Counted from the first letter of the stretch, positions 10,973 to 31,470 are shown. The stretch: 64,000 nucleotides of DNA from Nymphaea colorata (GCF_008831285.2 NC_045147.1:19012854-19076853); one strand, 5' to 3'. Notes: generated by a model from the sequence alone, not told the origin. Program-made: numbers and translations.

Positions 10973-13900
10973 GCGATGCCCTTCAGATATGCAGCAATGG
11001 TTGGCCTGTATGGGGAAATGGCAGGAAAGGTATTGATTTCAGATAAACTATGGAGAAAACGTGGTCGTCGATAAAAAATCCAAAATTTTCTGCAGTCCAA
11101 ACAGGGGAAGTTGTCTTCCTTGGGCTTTGGTTGGAAATGGCTTCGCTGGAGTAAGTTTTCTTCCAACACAGACAACCTGCAAACAAAACAAAACAGACCT
11201 AGAAACCCAGACGACAAATCCACCTAAAGAACTACACATTGTGCTAAAGAAAACGACGGCGAGAGAAGACGAGATGGGTTCTAGTCCCGCGATGGAACTG
11301 CTTCTGATCTGCACCTTTGTTCCTTTCAATATATAGAGAAATCAGTAGGCTGCAAATCGAGAATCCCAAGATTTTCTTCCTCCTTTCTTCCTTTTTCATT
11401 AAAATTCAAATAAGAAAAGGAAAGCAAGTTTTTTGCATTTAAAATAAAATCATGCAAAGGAGAAGATATAGGCAGTTGCATCTCAGAATTTCAAAAATTC
11501 ATGGTTCTTATATTAAATCTTCTCTCTTATCTTTTACGCACATCACAGATCCACGTGGAAAAAAAAAAAAAGTATCCGCTTCAATCAAATCCAGTTTTCA
11601 CTGCTTACAGAAAAAAGTTGAAATTTGATCCCGTAAGATTTGAAGCAAATTAATAGGCAAAACACCAACCATCTATCTCAGATTCTCAACACTTACAAGA
11701 GCTAACGCCCTCTTCAATCTCAACGCTATGAATTGTTTTGGCTCATCCATGCACGGAAAATTTAGCATTCAAAACCTAAAAAAATTTCATGAATTATAGA
11801 TTCATATAATTAGCCGACTTATCATCTCATTTTTACCATTTCTAGTGAAACGGAACTAAATGAGACCGAAAGATCCTTTTAAATGAATGGGAAAATCCTT
11901 CCAGACAAGTGTTATTGTCTATCACTGCTACATCAATAGCTTCATAAGAAAATTTAGCTAATTAGACTTCTCAATTCTTAACCGAGAGAGAGAGAGAGAG
12001 AGTGAGAGAGAGAGAGATTATTTACATCTTAAAAGAATCAAATCAGTTTTGGTCTTGCAATTTGATATGTAGGCGGCTTTTGTTTGCAATAGGAGTTTTT
12101 GCAGTGTGGTTATGTGCACAAAAAAAATGTATACATGAGTATGTAATGACTAAAATACCTTTGACTAAAGTAAAAATAGACTTTTTCACAATAATAGAAA
12201 GTGGTCATGCAAAAAAACCTTTTGTGCAATTTATGTCATTCTATTGGCTCAATCTTTGCCTTCCCTTTTCAAGGACGTCTGTCCGACTCTATGAATAAAG
12301 ACCTCGGTGTGCATGTGGATCAAATTTGCCATATTTGTTTCAGATCCGTATCAATATCTGATCCAGAATGTACATCTACTGTAAACGTCATGCTCATTTA
12401 GACCTTCTACCGGACAAAATGTGTTTTAACACATACATTCAGTCGAATCCGGTAATATCATAAACATTTTTGGATTCAAATTTGATTTATTTAATGAGTT
12501 TTTTGCTGGCAGAAACAGATGCAGATTTAATAAATGGCATATCAGATCAGGATTCAGATATATGAGACTGCAGTCTGAATTAATGCAACCCCTTTTCACC
12601 TCTAACGTGAGTAACATCGCCTTAATTAATTGCTCACTGGCCACCGGCCTTATATGATGAGAAACAGCTCTTGCTCGTCATTATATGATGAGATATGTGT
12701 GGAAAAGATACAACAGATCTTCACAATGATATCTGGAGTTATTATATTAATTTATTTACGATCTTAAACTCCTCACCGGTTCCTTGACTTTCTCCATTAT
12801 CCATCTCAGCTATACCGACACATAATTCTGGATAAATTATGCTTTATTTCCTATGGAATTGATCTTGGTCTTCATATATTTTGTCAATAAGCAAGTTCTT
12901 TATACCTGGACCGCTGTCTGTTTAGTTTTAATTAAGTCATGAAAAAACTCAAACGGGTTCCTGTATAAACTAATATTGTTCCCATATTTGTTTGCTATAA
13001 GCTTTTCACATTCTGGGAAGAACGAGAAGACAGTGAGAAGCGTCGCTTTGGGGGGCGATACTCTATGCCAAGTGGTGTAGCACAACCTGTGAATCGGTTG
13101 ACTGTTGCCGACTGATTCTATAATTACTTTTGATATTTATACAGAGATTGGCACGCGCAGAAAGCAGGTCGCTGGGGGAAAAATAGCAATTAATAAGACA
13201 TATTTCTGCCAAATTTCTTTCCTAGCTTTTTCTGCTGTAGGTTAAATCATGACTTCACAGAAATGTCAAAGAGAACTGATTGGATTTTCCCTTTTAGTGA
13301 TCTTACATATGTTTTTGTAGAAACCAAAACTTGGAAAAGTAATTGACAGAGACAAATTAAACTGATATATATTCCAAGGCCAAGGAAGAGAGTGATTAAC
13401 AAACACGACGTATTCGTAGCTTGTGTTTTTGGAGGAAAGTTCTGTAACTTGGACAAGTATTGTGAAAGCATTCTTCGTCTTCAATTTGCAATTTTCTTTC
13501 TCCCTTGTTGAGAATTCAATAAAACTACTAGTTCTCACTATCGCATGGCCTAGGCTAGGAGCGGTCTGTTGGGCTATTTCTTTATAGAGTGCATATGCTG
13601 ATATACAGTACGCAATATGATTTTTGTGGAATATTGAGTCTGTATCATGCATCTGCTCTCATTTCTCCAAGTATTCAGTGGCCTCTTTAGTACATGTAAG
13701 GTTGATGACTCCTTGCCATCGGCTGATAATTTAATAAACTTGCATTTTTCCAAAGAAAAAAAAAAGACAAGAAATATATTCCCTTATGTATTCTATCTGT
13801 CGATGTTTACCAAAACCAAACCACTTCACATGGTACAGGACTTCCAGTCTGGCTTGACTGACCATTGATTATGTATATTCACCTTCTACTGCACATTTTG

Positions 13901-16637
13901 ATCACTCGAATATCTGCTACTATATAATCTGATCAACCCTTTACGTTTCCAGAAATTATGTACGTCTTTACGGCTAGCTATATTACATACATTCAACTTC
14001 TGCTGCACATTTTTCTATGGATGCTATGCTATAACCTGATGTCAGTTACTGAATAGGCATGCATCAGGGCGTATTTAAATGGCGAAGGAGAATGTCTGAG
14101 ACATAATTGGTGGAGAGTGTCCCTTGAAACCATCTGCCATTTCCCTTTTATAAACGAATCCCTTCTCCAAGAAACATCTGTCACACCACACATCTCTGGA
14201 CGTCATCCACCATTCGTCTCTAACCACGATACCATTACTGCTACCTGACATAGAAGTGGAAGTCTGCTTTGTTGATTGTGAAATAACGACAAGAAAGACA
14301 GAAATGGAGACTAAGAATTCAATTGATGAATTAGATTATATATTTTTGTTAAGGCAAAAAGCGGTTAGGCCTAACCATCAGGCTAGCTATGTGGGTACTT
14401 CTTAGCCAGACAAATGGCAGTGTTTTTGGGAGAAAAGAGAGAAAAAGCCGGCCATGACCACTTAACAAGTGCTTCGCAGGTCAATGGAGCCAGCCTTTCT
14501 CTGTTACAGAACTACATTTTTTATATGGTGAACAGTACTAAGGCTAAGATCTGCAATTTGTTGTTTATTGTGACAGGTATATTATATTTTCATGGTACTT
14601 ACAATTTCGGAAACCGATACCCCATTCGTAGGTATCAACCGTGGAGATCACGTCTGTACGCTTAGAAAACTGAGATCAGAATGCTTGAAATGTTAACTTC
14701 TGATGTTCAATTGCACAAATTCTTGTGAAATCGCTATGAGCTTGATCTATTTATCTCCACATAATGCAGAATACTTTGTCCCACATGGAAAACTTGTACT
14801 ATCTTTTTCATAGGGAACTTGGTCTTTTTGCACGAACAGTACATTGTAGCTGGATGTGGAACAAACTGTCCGGCCTAATTAGTAACTCTTCGGTTTATTT
14901 GTCAACATCAATGGCCTAACTTTCCAAGTTAATGAGAAAATTGCGCTTTCTAATATCCTCCCTCTTATTTCACAGGAAAGCTGTCCTATTTTTTCCCTTG
15001 TAAAGTCCGTGCTCCTCTGTGGAGGGTGAAGTGAACTACAGTAACCAGCAAATGAGAAACGGATCAGTTAGCTGTGGACGCATGAAGAAGGTTGGAAACA
15101 TGAGAACATGCTAGATGGTAGCCTTGGAAACCACCAAGAAGCTGATTGGCAGGGGAAGCTTTTCCCATGGGAAAGATGATATCAGCCGTCTCTTTTTTCC
15201 AATCTGCCGTACCTCCTTTCACAGGGAATTCCATGTACCAAACTGATTACCCCGAATCCATTAAAACAGAGAGAAAATAGCTGTGGAAAATGGTGCCCAA
15301 AATGTCAACATAGTAGCTGCTAATAATTTTCTTTCATCTGCGCGTTTTTCCAAAAAATGGCCTCCATGAGCCAACCACCAGAAGCCATTGTCATCCTAAT
15401 TCTTCTACTCTTGTTTGAATGCTTCAAATTTCAACACCTTACTGCTTGACTGATCAAAGAATATGCTTGATATAATCAAAGATACGGTCAGAAAATCACC
15501 TCTGGTTTCGAGTTAATCTGGATCGAGGGAGGCTCGTTTTTCTCATTGCGTGTGAGGCTGTCAAAGGCTGGATTGAGGAACATGAAAGCAAGTCATGGTG
15601 TGTAGGTCCCAAGGCAAACCACCCACATGGAATTTCTTGTAAGATCAATAAATATTGCATGACTAAGTGCCCCCATTGACAAATTCGAGCCTTTTCATGA
15701 TGAATATTTTAATCTTCTCTGTGCAGTCTTTTTAGTTGTCCTTATGATTAGGGTATTAAACAAGTGGGCATTACACTAAGGGCCAGGCCTTTTGAATTTG
15801 GCCCTTGAGAGAGAATATGACCTTCAGTTTGGGCCCATTTTAGGTGTTTGCATGGATAAGCATCGAATCTGTTGATGGTAATTTCTAATTACTTGGTTCA
15901 AACAAGAAGACGAGAGAATTGAAAATATCTGAGTATTTAGAAGTCATGAATGAAATTACTGCATAATCTTATGCTAAAAAAAAAAAGTGAAAGTTCTTTC
16001 AAAGCTTATAATATGTCCATGATTAGGACCTGAGTTTTTTGTAGCAGACAAGAATGGCCCACTAATTGATAAGGCGGGGAATCCTATGACCAATTTTTGT
16101 TAAATAAAGCACCATTTGCTTTCTCGCTTGCATTTGATCGTTGATGCAGTTAATGAAACTTTGGATATTTTAATTTCATTAGTTAACTAAAAGAGTCGCT
16201 TTTATAAAGCCAAGTCAATGTTATATTTAAAAGTTGATATGCCGTTATATTCACTTTCAGCCTTAGGTATAAATATAATGCATTAATTTGGATGCTGTGG
16301 GACTCTCAAATTCGAAATCCAAGACCCGGTACAAAGCCTACCTATATAGTGGAGATGGATCGGGTCTGGTTGGTGTTGGTACCGGGCCCATCGCCGGCAG
16401 CCAACTGAAAGCCAAGTCAACATGGCAGCAAATGACAGGTGTCTCTTTGCAGGTGGAGCCCATCCCAATAATGCAATTTGACATCCCCTTCTCTTCTCTT
16501 ATTTTGTCGGTATGAACGGAGAAATCTTGCGGCATGATTGTCGATGCAATGTATTTAATTACATTCATCCAATACATTTCTTTTCAGCCTCTCACAGCAT
16601 ATTATTGCTTGATACTTTTGCATCGACGGCGCGCGCG

Positions 16638-16669
<32 letters not shown>

Positions 16670-16940
16670 GTTCTAACCCCTTTTAATTAGGCCCCAACAA
16701 AAGCATGATGAAGATGTTTTTGTTTCTATTTGAGTTTTGGCATTTGGTAGCAAAGATGTATTACCTAAATTATTTTAGATATTCATACATATTTTCCAAA
16801 ACATGAGAGCCTATACCGACTTAGATTACAAAACACAATCATACAAAACACAAGTTTTGTCTTTATACTAAGTTGGTTAAAAGCAATTTTTTGTTAAGTA
16901 CTACAAAACACATCCACATGATTTGGTTGGATAAGGACAC
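10970..16940. other. Intergenic stretch, no gene recognised
   Basis: No ORF here carries a motif I recognise and no exon chain could be assembled. The sequence is AT-rich with short GA runs (about 11985-12017) and short A or T tracts. The 15110-15240 part was examined as a possible microRNA precursor and set aside. Confidence 0.4.
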
Positions 16941-16941
16941 T

Positions 16942-17440
16942 TAAGGATGGGCAACGGGCCGGATACCCGATGGGTAGTTGGGCAACCAGCCTTTAATGGG
17001 CCGGGCTTTGGTTAGTTTTTGACTCTTGGGCCGACCAAATAAAAAAATTCGCCGGCCCAGATTGACCTGAGTCTAGTATTGAGGGCCCGATATATAATAT
17101 ACTTAGAACTCATCTTCCACATTTCTTTTTTGCAATATATATATATTCATTGGCATGCGACACTAAATGTCAGCTTACTTAGAAACTTTTGGTGCATCTT
17201 CAATGATTTCCTTAAAAACTTTTATGTATTGTTGATGACACCCTTACAAACTCTTTATATGTGGCCCATGGTACTCTTAAAAGCTCTCAGCATATCTTTA
17301 AGAGTTTTTTAGATATTAAAATATAAGATATTAAGGGTTTCAAAAATATAAGTGGACATTGAACCGAGTATCCAACCAACATATAGATTTATGAATTTTT
17401 TTGTTTAGGTTTAGATGAAAAAAATCGTCCAACCTCTAAC
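16942..17440. mobile_element. Possible hAT-like non-autonomous element remnant
   Basis: The left end, ttaaggatgggcaacgggcc, with GGGCC and GGATACCCG subterminal motifs repeated in both orientations (about 16950-17090), resembles hAT-type ends such as the one at 1340. The right end is uncertain; gtccaacctcta near 17430 is only a partial inverted match, and I see no convincing 8-bp target duplication. Confidence 0.35.
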
Positions 17441-20329
<2,889 letters not shown>

Positions 20330-20330
<1 letters not shown>

Positions 20331-21200
20331 ACTTGAGCGGCTTAAACGCGGGTAAAAGGAAAAGTGGGGAAAAATCTCAAAATTCCCAGGAAAATCCGGG
20401 ATTTTCCCACGCCGACGGACAAGCAATCGCCAGAAAATCCCGGATAAGGCCCCGCTCTCCGGCGACCGTCACGGCCGCTGGTCATAAGAAGATGGACGGC
20501 CAGGATGACGCCTTCTGGCTTGAAGGCATCAACAACGTGAACTGCACCTTGGCGTGCTCTTCAAGAACTTCAAATTCCAAGCAAAGCGGACCACCAAAAA
20601 GGACAAATCTTTCCCCGAAATGACAAGAAGGTCCCCAGCTGCAGCTGCCGGGAAATTTCGCTGGGTTCCGTAATATTTTCTAAATCCGAGGGGCGGGCGT
20701 TTATGATCGCCGTTACGCGCCAAGATCACAGTGCTCAGCCGCCGCCGACGGCTCGGAGAGGGCGATTCCCCGTTCCGTTCCCGTCCTCCTCTTGTCCAAA
20801 ATACCCTCGATTGCCTCGGTACGATCTTTTTCGAGGCCTCGGGGTGCGGGTTGGACCGAGGACCGGTCCCAGCCCCCAGGTCCTACGGGCTTTGAGCCTT
20901 TGACTGGCGCGGTCAAACGGTCTCCAGTCTTTGCTCCAGAGCCGGCTCCACTCGGGCCCGCTGGTTCAAGTATCCGCAATCGGACTGATCCGGGTCGGTT
21001 CACTGATTTTTCGACCCGAAATGTCCAGCCAAAAGAGTTCAGTGTTGAGTATCGTATCGGCAGATGCACTATACTAACTCGTACCGTTTCGAATCTCCGA
21101 TACGGAAACGAAGCGGAGGCCCGGACTTTGTCGGAGCGAATTAAATCAGGCGGAGCGATCAGCTTTGGGTTCCGGAAAGCACGGGAAAAAGGTTAAAAAG
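20330..21200. other. GC-rich, CpG-rich block upstream of the kinase gene
   Basis: Unlike its surroundings this block is rich in G, C and CpG (for example gccggctccactcgggcccg near 20940). Several short frames are open through it but none shows a recognisable domain. It precedes the pyrimidine/purine-rich presumed transcription start region of the GSK3-like gene. It may be promoter-associated or a decayed element. Confidence 0.35.
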
Positions 21201-22850
21201 ACGAATATTCTTTTTTTTTTTTTGCAGAAAAAATAAAAAGGAGGAAAAACTAAAGATTGAAAATGAAGGGGGAGAGAGGGAAGGTGAAGAACGGTCAAAA
21301 AAGGAGTGAGGGGGAAGAGAAAAGCGGGAAGGGTGCTGGAGGGATAATTAGGGCATTTGACCGTCAACTCCGAGGCCAACGACCGTCATCTTCGTCATTA
21401 TCATCATGGTGATCATGCATTTCTTCCCTTTGTTTTTGTTTCTGTGAAGGAGAGAAGAGGAGGAGAGTAAGCCAGCAAGAGGAAGCATTTTTAAATCTTT
21501 CTGGTTAGTTTAGCATTTGGCGTTCTTGGTGTGTTCTCTCTATGGTGTGGTTCTCTCTCTCTTCTTCTTCTTCTTCTTCTTCTTCTTTTATGGTTACCTC
21601 TTCTGATTTTTTTTTCTACATTTGATGTTTGAAAAGCTTTTCCCTTGAAATTTTGGTTTTTAGACTTGTGGTTGATATTTGATTCTTGTGTGCTTATTTT
21701 GTTCCTTTCTTGTTATTCTCCCTTCCTGTGAAATGTTGTCTGTGACTTCTCTTCTTGATTTGTTCTGCTTTGTTGGAGGGGATTTGGGGATTTCTTTGGC
21801 ATGGTAATCAATGCTATTAATTTGTTCCTTTTATTCTCTGTTATTAACATGCCTTATTCCTGCGGATGAAAGCCTTGGATGGGTATTTATTTTTTTGGAA
21901 AGTCTTGGGTTACCGTCTTACCGATGTCTGTAGGATTCCGTATAACTTTTTCTTTTAAGTTTCCATCAGCTTTTCCTGCAGATTAGTGTGTAGTTTGGTA
22001 GAAGGATATATGAAAGTAAGATAAGAGGGAGGACTAGCAGGGTGTTGCCTTCGGCTGGGTTCGTGTCTGGAAAGATCAAAGATGTCTTCATCTACTTTCC
22101 TTCTCTTTTATTTGGTAGTGCACTTTGCGATGCTCCTGTCGCCCTGCAGTTCAAACACCCAAGAGCCAGTCCGCTCAGCTACGGATATTAGGTCATTAAG
22201 CAGAAATGTCGTACTGCCGTCTTTTTTCTCATTGTAGGTTGCTTTGCTGCCTTTCTTAGACATGAACTGGGTGCAGCAGCTGGCCTGGAACGCAAAGGCG
22301 AGAGCCCATTAGATTATGCTGGATTACCCCCTTAATCTCTATTTTTCAGTCCCTTTTCGTTCTGTTGGCTGGTAAAAGTTGTCAGTTGATTATATAGAAA
22401 TCAAGGCGTTGCCTGTGCCCTTGGAAATGGTGGCAGAAGCACTGTATTTTCTTCTCGTTTGTGTTATGGTTGCATGTGATCGGCCCTAGTTGATTCGGTT
22501 CGATTTAGTTACTTGCTGTTGCTTGTGATCGTCTTACTCTTGTTCTCGCCACCATAACTTGCCATCTTTCAGCTATTAGTTTCTAGGGTGCGAACTCAGA
22601 GGTATCTTTTGATGATAGATTCAAAATGCCTTTTTACTGAAGATAGTTGTCTGAGTATGTTTTATGCAAAAACTTGTCCAATGCATGAAGCTTGTATGCT
22701 TGCTCCTTATTACTTTATTTTTTGTTTCATTTTGTGCTGAAGTGCTGCACTTTCCTTTTCTTCAGGTAAAGGCTTGATGTTGTTCAGTTGAAAGACAACA
22801 GTAAAAAATTTGGGAGTTGGGGAACGGTACATAAGCTGAATTGTCTAAAT
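21200..22850 (+). promoter_or_regulatory. Presumed promoter, 5' UTR and leader intron of the GSK3-like kinase
   Basis: A purine-rich tract at 21230-21340 and GA/CT-rich leader at 21420-21600 precede the kinase. A good acceptor (tttccttttcttcag, ending 22765) lies 85 bases before the start codon, which implies at least one non-coding first exon. Its donor may be the CTG-GTTAGT near 21503. Plant group I GSK3 genes commonly have a leader intron. The exact transcription start cannot be read from the sequence. Confidence 0.45.
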
Positions 22851-26101
<3,251 letters not shown>

Positions 26102-27600
26102 TGTGACTCGTGTTACTGTTGGTGGATGCTCCATAGTGGTACGACGGAGCTTTTCTCAGGCAGCATTTTCCACAGGTTGCTATGGCCAGCCCGTGAACTG
26201 CCATATGTGTAAACATCTTCTCCTTTATCTTCTCCCTTGTTGTGTTCTTACGTGAAGGCAGCTGGAAATCGGTTGGTTAACCTGTATCAAGAGAAAACTA
26301 CACTATGGGTCTGCTGACCCTTGTTTAACAGACAACAGCTTGTAAAAGTACATGAAACACGAAATTAGCTTTTCTTCTAGGTAATTTATCTTATTAAAAC
26401 AACTTTCAGCTTGTAGAAGCTAAGCTGCAAGGGTCATACGATTGCCCTCTGATAAAGTTCTAGACCTATGGATTTTTCCTTGGGTTCACACACACACACG
26501 CGCACACACACACACACACAACAACAACAACAACAATAATAATGCAGAGAGAGAGAGAGAGAGAGAAGGGGGGTGGGGGTTTGGAATTTTAGGGTCGTGT
26601 TAAAAAAAAAAAAAGCTAGAATGGATTTCATGGTGAAGGTTGATTTCCTTTCACTTGTGATTGATAGAGTCGGAATCGCTTTCATGAGCATGAATGCACA
26701 TTCAAGTTGCGCCATTTTAGCAACCAAATAAGTCGCATCTATGTGGTCTTATTTGTTTCTTTTGAGATGTTGACGCCACTGCTTTAGTGCAGTCTACTGG
26801 TGCTCCGTCTTTGTGGTCCCTAATGTCTTTTTTTACTCTGCGGTGCCATGTGACGACAAGACCCTAAAACTTTCTATTGAAGAGTAGGTGTCATCCCTTA
26901 TAGGTGTATAATTGTAAGTGATACTGTCAGTGGAATAAATCCGTTGAACTAGGCGCCTTGTTCGCACTTCTATGTTAAGAAAGCCGTCTCGCTTTTTTCA
27001 GTAAGGCATTTGGTGCCTTTTTTTCAGACTGGAAAATCATTAAGGTCTTGGTAATAACATCTGTGTGAAATCATTATTCTCAATGGAAATGATTTCTTTC
27101 TGCAGCCCTATGGTTTATATTCCGTCCTTCATTTCGTTATTTTCTAAGAATGTCTATGCAAGGAGGTGGGAAGTTATAATATTCAAGAAAAACCTTCATA
27201 TGTCTACTGAGGAGGATTTTTTTAGGTTGAGGAGATTGATGAATGGTGAGTGTTTAGCCGCGTGAATCCCTTGGATCGTTAATTAAGAAATATAATTATC
27301 AGGGCGTCGTTAAAACTTTTACTAAAGCGAAGGAGATTTTGTGAATGATGAACGTTGAAAAAAAAAAACTGGAAGTTCCTGCAACATGAGAAAGGATGAA
27401 AATTCAATTCCGCGGCAGCTTTAAGTGGGATGGTTGAATGAGTCACAGAAACACTACTTTTGTTGAATAACAGGAAAACTTCCCATGAATCAAAGCTCTG
27501 CCGGTCCGCCTAGCCCCAGGTTCGGTCGATAAAAGATAAAAAAGCACCAATTTTCAGAGATTCCAAGAGTATCTAGCTTCTGTTGTCATCGGATTTCAAA
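26102..27600. other. Kinase 3' flank and intergenic, with microsatellites
   Basis: The kinase 3' UTR must lie at the start of this stretch; the polyadenylation site is not clear. At 26488-26575 a (CA)n run passes into ACA and AAT units and then GA. No further gene recognised. Confidence 0.5.
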
Positions 27601-27604
27601 GTAA

Positions 27605-27910
27605 GCCTGGGCAATGGGACGGGCCGGCCCGGCCCAATCGGACCCGGTTCTGGGCTGGGGAAAACCTGGCCCGGGCCGGACCTGGGCCCGATATGCCGGC
27701 CCGACTCACTCCCTCCCCCTTCCTCCCAACTCCCTCTCCCTCTCCCCCTCCCAACTCCCTCTCCCTCTCTGCTCCCGTTCCCCCTCTCTCTCCGCTTCCC
27801 CTCTCCCTCTCTACTCCCCCTCTCTCTCCCTCTCCCTCCTCCTCCCTCTCCCTCTCCATCCTCCTCTGTCTGGATCGGGCCGGGCCTGGGCCGACCTGAT
27901 GGCCAGGCCT
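27605..27910. mobile_element. GC-rich hAT-like element with pyrimidine-rich core
   Basis: The left end gcctgggcaatgggacggg and the reverse complement of the right end gcctggccatcaggtcggcc form an imperfect inverted repeat full of GGCCCGG motifs. The middle (about 27706-27870) is a CCCTCTCC-type repeat. This resembles short hAT-type elements with GGGCCGGGC subterminal motifs, but I see no target-site duplication. Confidence 0.45.
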
Positions 27911-27957
27911 ATTGTAGAGATGTGATTGGATATATGAGAATTGTAGAGATGTGATTG

Positions 27958-27990
<33 letters not shown>
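27911..27990. repeat. 29-bp tandem duplication followed by (GA)n
   Basis: The unit starting attgtagagatgtgattgg and ending tatatgaga occurs twice in a row, then GA repeats follow to about 27991. A second 29-bp duplication (unit containing tatgcttcaacttgcattgtg) lies at about 28070-28125. Confidence 0.85.
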
Positions 27991-27991
<1 letters not shown>

Positions 27992-28724
27992 GCCATTGCA
28001 GTACAAATAAGGCATGAGTAAATCCCACAATCCAAGTGAAGGTTTCTCACATGTTTTTAGGGTTTCCTTTTATGCTTCAACTTGCATTGTGAGTTTTTTT
28101 ATGCTTCAACTTGCATTGTGAGTTTGAAATGGAGATTTGACTATTTACCAACTCTACTTCAACTTGTACATATTGGGAGTTTGAAAAAGAGATTACCTGC
28201 CTACCAACTCCTGCCTGCGTTGCTTGTTGTGCCAAACTCTTCAAAGATAAAACACATAAATACTTTTGACTGAACCAGTTTTGTTTTAAATGAGAACATG
28301 CTACTATCGTGAAATCCTGTAATCGGAGTCTTAATTTGGATCACCTGGTCAAGATCATTGTCTGCAGAGTTGGAACTCTAGCGGCAGCTTTGATCCTTTC
28401 TTCATTCATTTACGCCAAATGAATAAATGCATTTGGTACTCACGTCAGATGTTATTCCTTTGTTCATATTATTTCTTGGGCCACGATGCTGTGTTGACAC
28501 ACGCTTTTTGTTATTTGGTTGAGAAATGTCTCAAGAAACTGCTATAACTTTTCCAGAATGGGGACGCTTTGTCCCCGTGCCGTGGTCATGTTTAATTATC
28601 CTTTTCCGCCCTTCAAAATGAGGACCTCAATTTGGCTTTCGTAATGCTTCCTAGATAGTTTGTCTTTGAATTGGGCATAGACACATAAAAATCTATCTAG
28701 TGACAGTCACAGGGGCTGATCTCC

Positions 28725-28905
28725 TCAAACAGGGTGAAGCTACGTGTGGGTATGTGTGTGGGCAACTGCCCATACCATCCAATAAAAATCCCTTATCCAC
28801 ATATTGGTTAATATCATTTTTTTTTTTGCATATTTACATGTAAAATGCCCCCTCAAATATATAATGAGTGCCCATCAGCTATACATGCCGGGCTTTGCCA
28901 CTGTC
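28725..28905. repeat. Dispersed repeat copy (gggcaa-tgccca family)
   Basis: Shares with 31300, 60870 and, more weakly, 50330 a GTGTGGGCAA(C/T)TG core, an A/T-rich middle containing ttacatgtaa or ttacata, and a tail resembling ggcTTTGCCac / CTCCGCC. The class is not determined. Confidence 0.4.
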
Positions 28906-31299
28906 CTTAGCCGCAGCTCTAATGCCACAATGGAAAAAAAATAGTTCCCCACAAAAGCAAAGAAAATGGATGATGGAAGAAAAGAGAGTAGATCACCTCA
29001 TCTGCCAAATCCCATTTTCTAAAGGGATCACTTGCAGTAATTGATCTCATTCAACCATTCCTAGCATAATTAAGTTGCAGAGATCTGTCTAAACTTGCAT
29101 GATTAATAGTCATAATGGTGACCGCTTACCATTATAATTTATATGGACTCTAGATATTGGCTTCCACTCGCGGGAGAGCAGCCTTCTTCTAATGTTCTAC
29201 ATGAAGATTTAGCAGGGTCCATACAACCTTCGTTTTTGCATATGAAAATGAACACCAGGTTGACAAACCTAATATTTGCACCCATGTTATCAAAATCGGC
29301 CTGAATCAGTTGGTTCAAGCAAAAATCAATCAAAGGTGCAATGCGTCCTATACTGTTCAATTCTTTTATTATTTAACATATTTTTTTAGTGTTTCTTAAG
29401 TTAGGTTATTTGTATAATATTCTTGACCAATTCATAATTAATTCCAAACTAGCAGATCGACTGGCCAATTCTGTAGAATTTTCTGTTTGATAACGCTGGT
29501 TTTCACCAAGCCACCTGCCCTACGGCTTTTCTCATCCACTATCCTGACCACATATCTTCCTCTCTCTATCTTTCTTTCATGAAATGTGTCCACTAAAAAA
29601 AGGTGCCAACTGAATCAATCACAACTTCCTCTTATGGTCATTCGTTCACCCTTTTCTCAAAGAAGGAAGGAAGGAGAAACCCTTCACGTTTTGAAAACAT
29701 CTTTTTTGAGAACCACACACTTAGCGCGATTGTAGATTCTAAGGCTGAACTGCTGTTTTTGGCTAGGCCTTACTCATGTGGCCAACTAAAGTTGCTTCTT
29801 CTTTTTTATATGGCCAGTTGGGCAGTTGGGTGGTGCCGGATCAGAAAATGCAAAGTATTGATTAGCTGCCAGCTAACCATTATTAGATGGGCTCTTGGTC
29901 AATCCAACTCCCGCAAGTTGCTACCTCTTAATCTTCCTCCCTCTTAAATCCGGCGATCAACATAAATGCTTCAATTAATGCATGTTCTAGAATTGCAACT
30001 TCCCCTGCCTGGAGATAATTCCTATATGTTTCTTACTGTTCGGTGAAATTGACAGGAGTCTCTGTAAAATGAGTCGAGATTTGATGGGCAGATCGATATG
30101 CTTAATCGGTATGAGGAAAATAGTAAATGCGTACTTAATTTGTCCCATTCCCTATGTATTCATGTGGATAGAAGTATCTTTGGTGCAGAGCAGAACAGAC
30201 ACAAAGCCTTTGTCTTCTATGCCTCAGAGGTGCCTCTAAAATATGCGACATGCAGTCATTTCATAACCATAAACCGAGCAATATGTCTGAAAACACGGCC
30301 TCTCGCATTTCGGTGTTCATGAATCAAGAAAAACTGTTGCCCTCAAATTTGGTGTTTTGTCTGCTCTGCAGGTCCGCCATTGTCATGTTCTTCGTTTCTT
30401 GCAAGAAGTTAATCATCTCAACTTTCAAGTTCTTGACGACAAAGGATTTTCATGCACATGGGCAGGAGCTTGGACTGAAGAGCATTGAATTGGAGGAGGC
30501 CAAACGCTCAATACCCGGAGAGAGTTGTCTCTCTTCGCATAATCTCGCTCACGTAATCTGCTGCTGGTCTGGTCTGTCTGTAATGTCAGCTTGTTCATCA
30601 GGAAACAAGAAAGCCAGGATTAGTTTTCTTCAGGAATAAGAAAGAAAGGCAATAAGCGAATTTACATTATAAAAAATTAAAAAATTATGATATAGATTTT
30701 TCTTGTTTCACATTTCAATCTGATTATATAACCATCTCAAAAAACAGAAACAGAAATAATTCAAGAGTATATCCATTTTAAATCTAAAGGGGACATCCCT
30801 AATAGACACTTTTTTAGTTAATACTTAGAAAAGTTATTTTGGTTTTTAATTACATTTTTGCCAATATTTTGGCTCAACACTTGGAATTTCAAAATAAAAG
30901 TAAAAGACTTTTTAATTGGTTAAAACATTAGGGGAATTCACGACCTTGGGGTTCCAGAAAGATTTCGAACTTGTAAACAAGATTCGCATCATGTGTCCAT
31001 TTCCTTCCATCGCTGATTCGCTATTGCATCAAACCCTCCTTCTGCATGGTACCAAACTTCGCTCATGCTCGAAATTAAAGAGCAGGAAGATATTTACATT
31101 CAAAATGTTGGACAAGAAAGTGATATAAATCATGAATCATGTTACTTCCAGGCAAGTTAAACAAACAGAGAGTTGGCGACAAGAAGGAAATGCAAGAGAT
31201 GTTCAAGTTGAAAACCTTAGATCAATTAAGAACCTACATCATTATGCTACTTACAATCAGTATGTATGTATGTATAAATTGATTAAGAGCAGAGACAGA

Positions 31300-31470
31300 A
31301 ACAGGTGTAGGCATGGTGTGGGCAATTGTCCACAATGGCCACAAAAGTGTTTATTTTCATTTCATGACAGTTTTTTTTTTCTTTAATTTACATACATATG
31401 CTCCATAAAAATTTTAAATTATATAACTAATGGCACTTCAAACCAAAATTTTCTGACTCCGCCCTTGAAT
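31300..31470. repeat. Dispersed repeat copy (gggcaattg family)
   Basis: Closest to the copy at 60870. Both have ggtgtgggcaattg, aagtgtttatttt, tgacagttttttt, tttacatac and a tail with actccgccc or its decayed form. Confidence 0.55.

Noticed and set aside
15110-15240. Possible miR482/miR472-like precursor (ttttttccaatctgccgtacc)
   Set aside because: It resembles the family only with two gaps, and the proposed 5' arm pairs only over a few bases (ggcag with ctgcc). A folding calculation and small-RNA reads would be needed.
27583-28050. ORFs rich in Pro/Ser or Arg/Glu/Gly up to 144 codons
   Set aside because: They cover a GC-rich transposon-like segment with a CCCTCTCC-type core and are explained by it.
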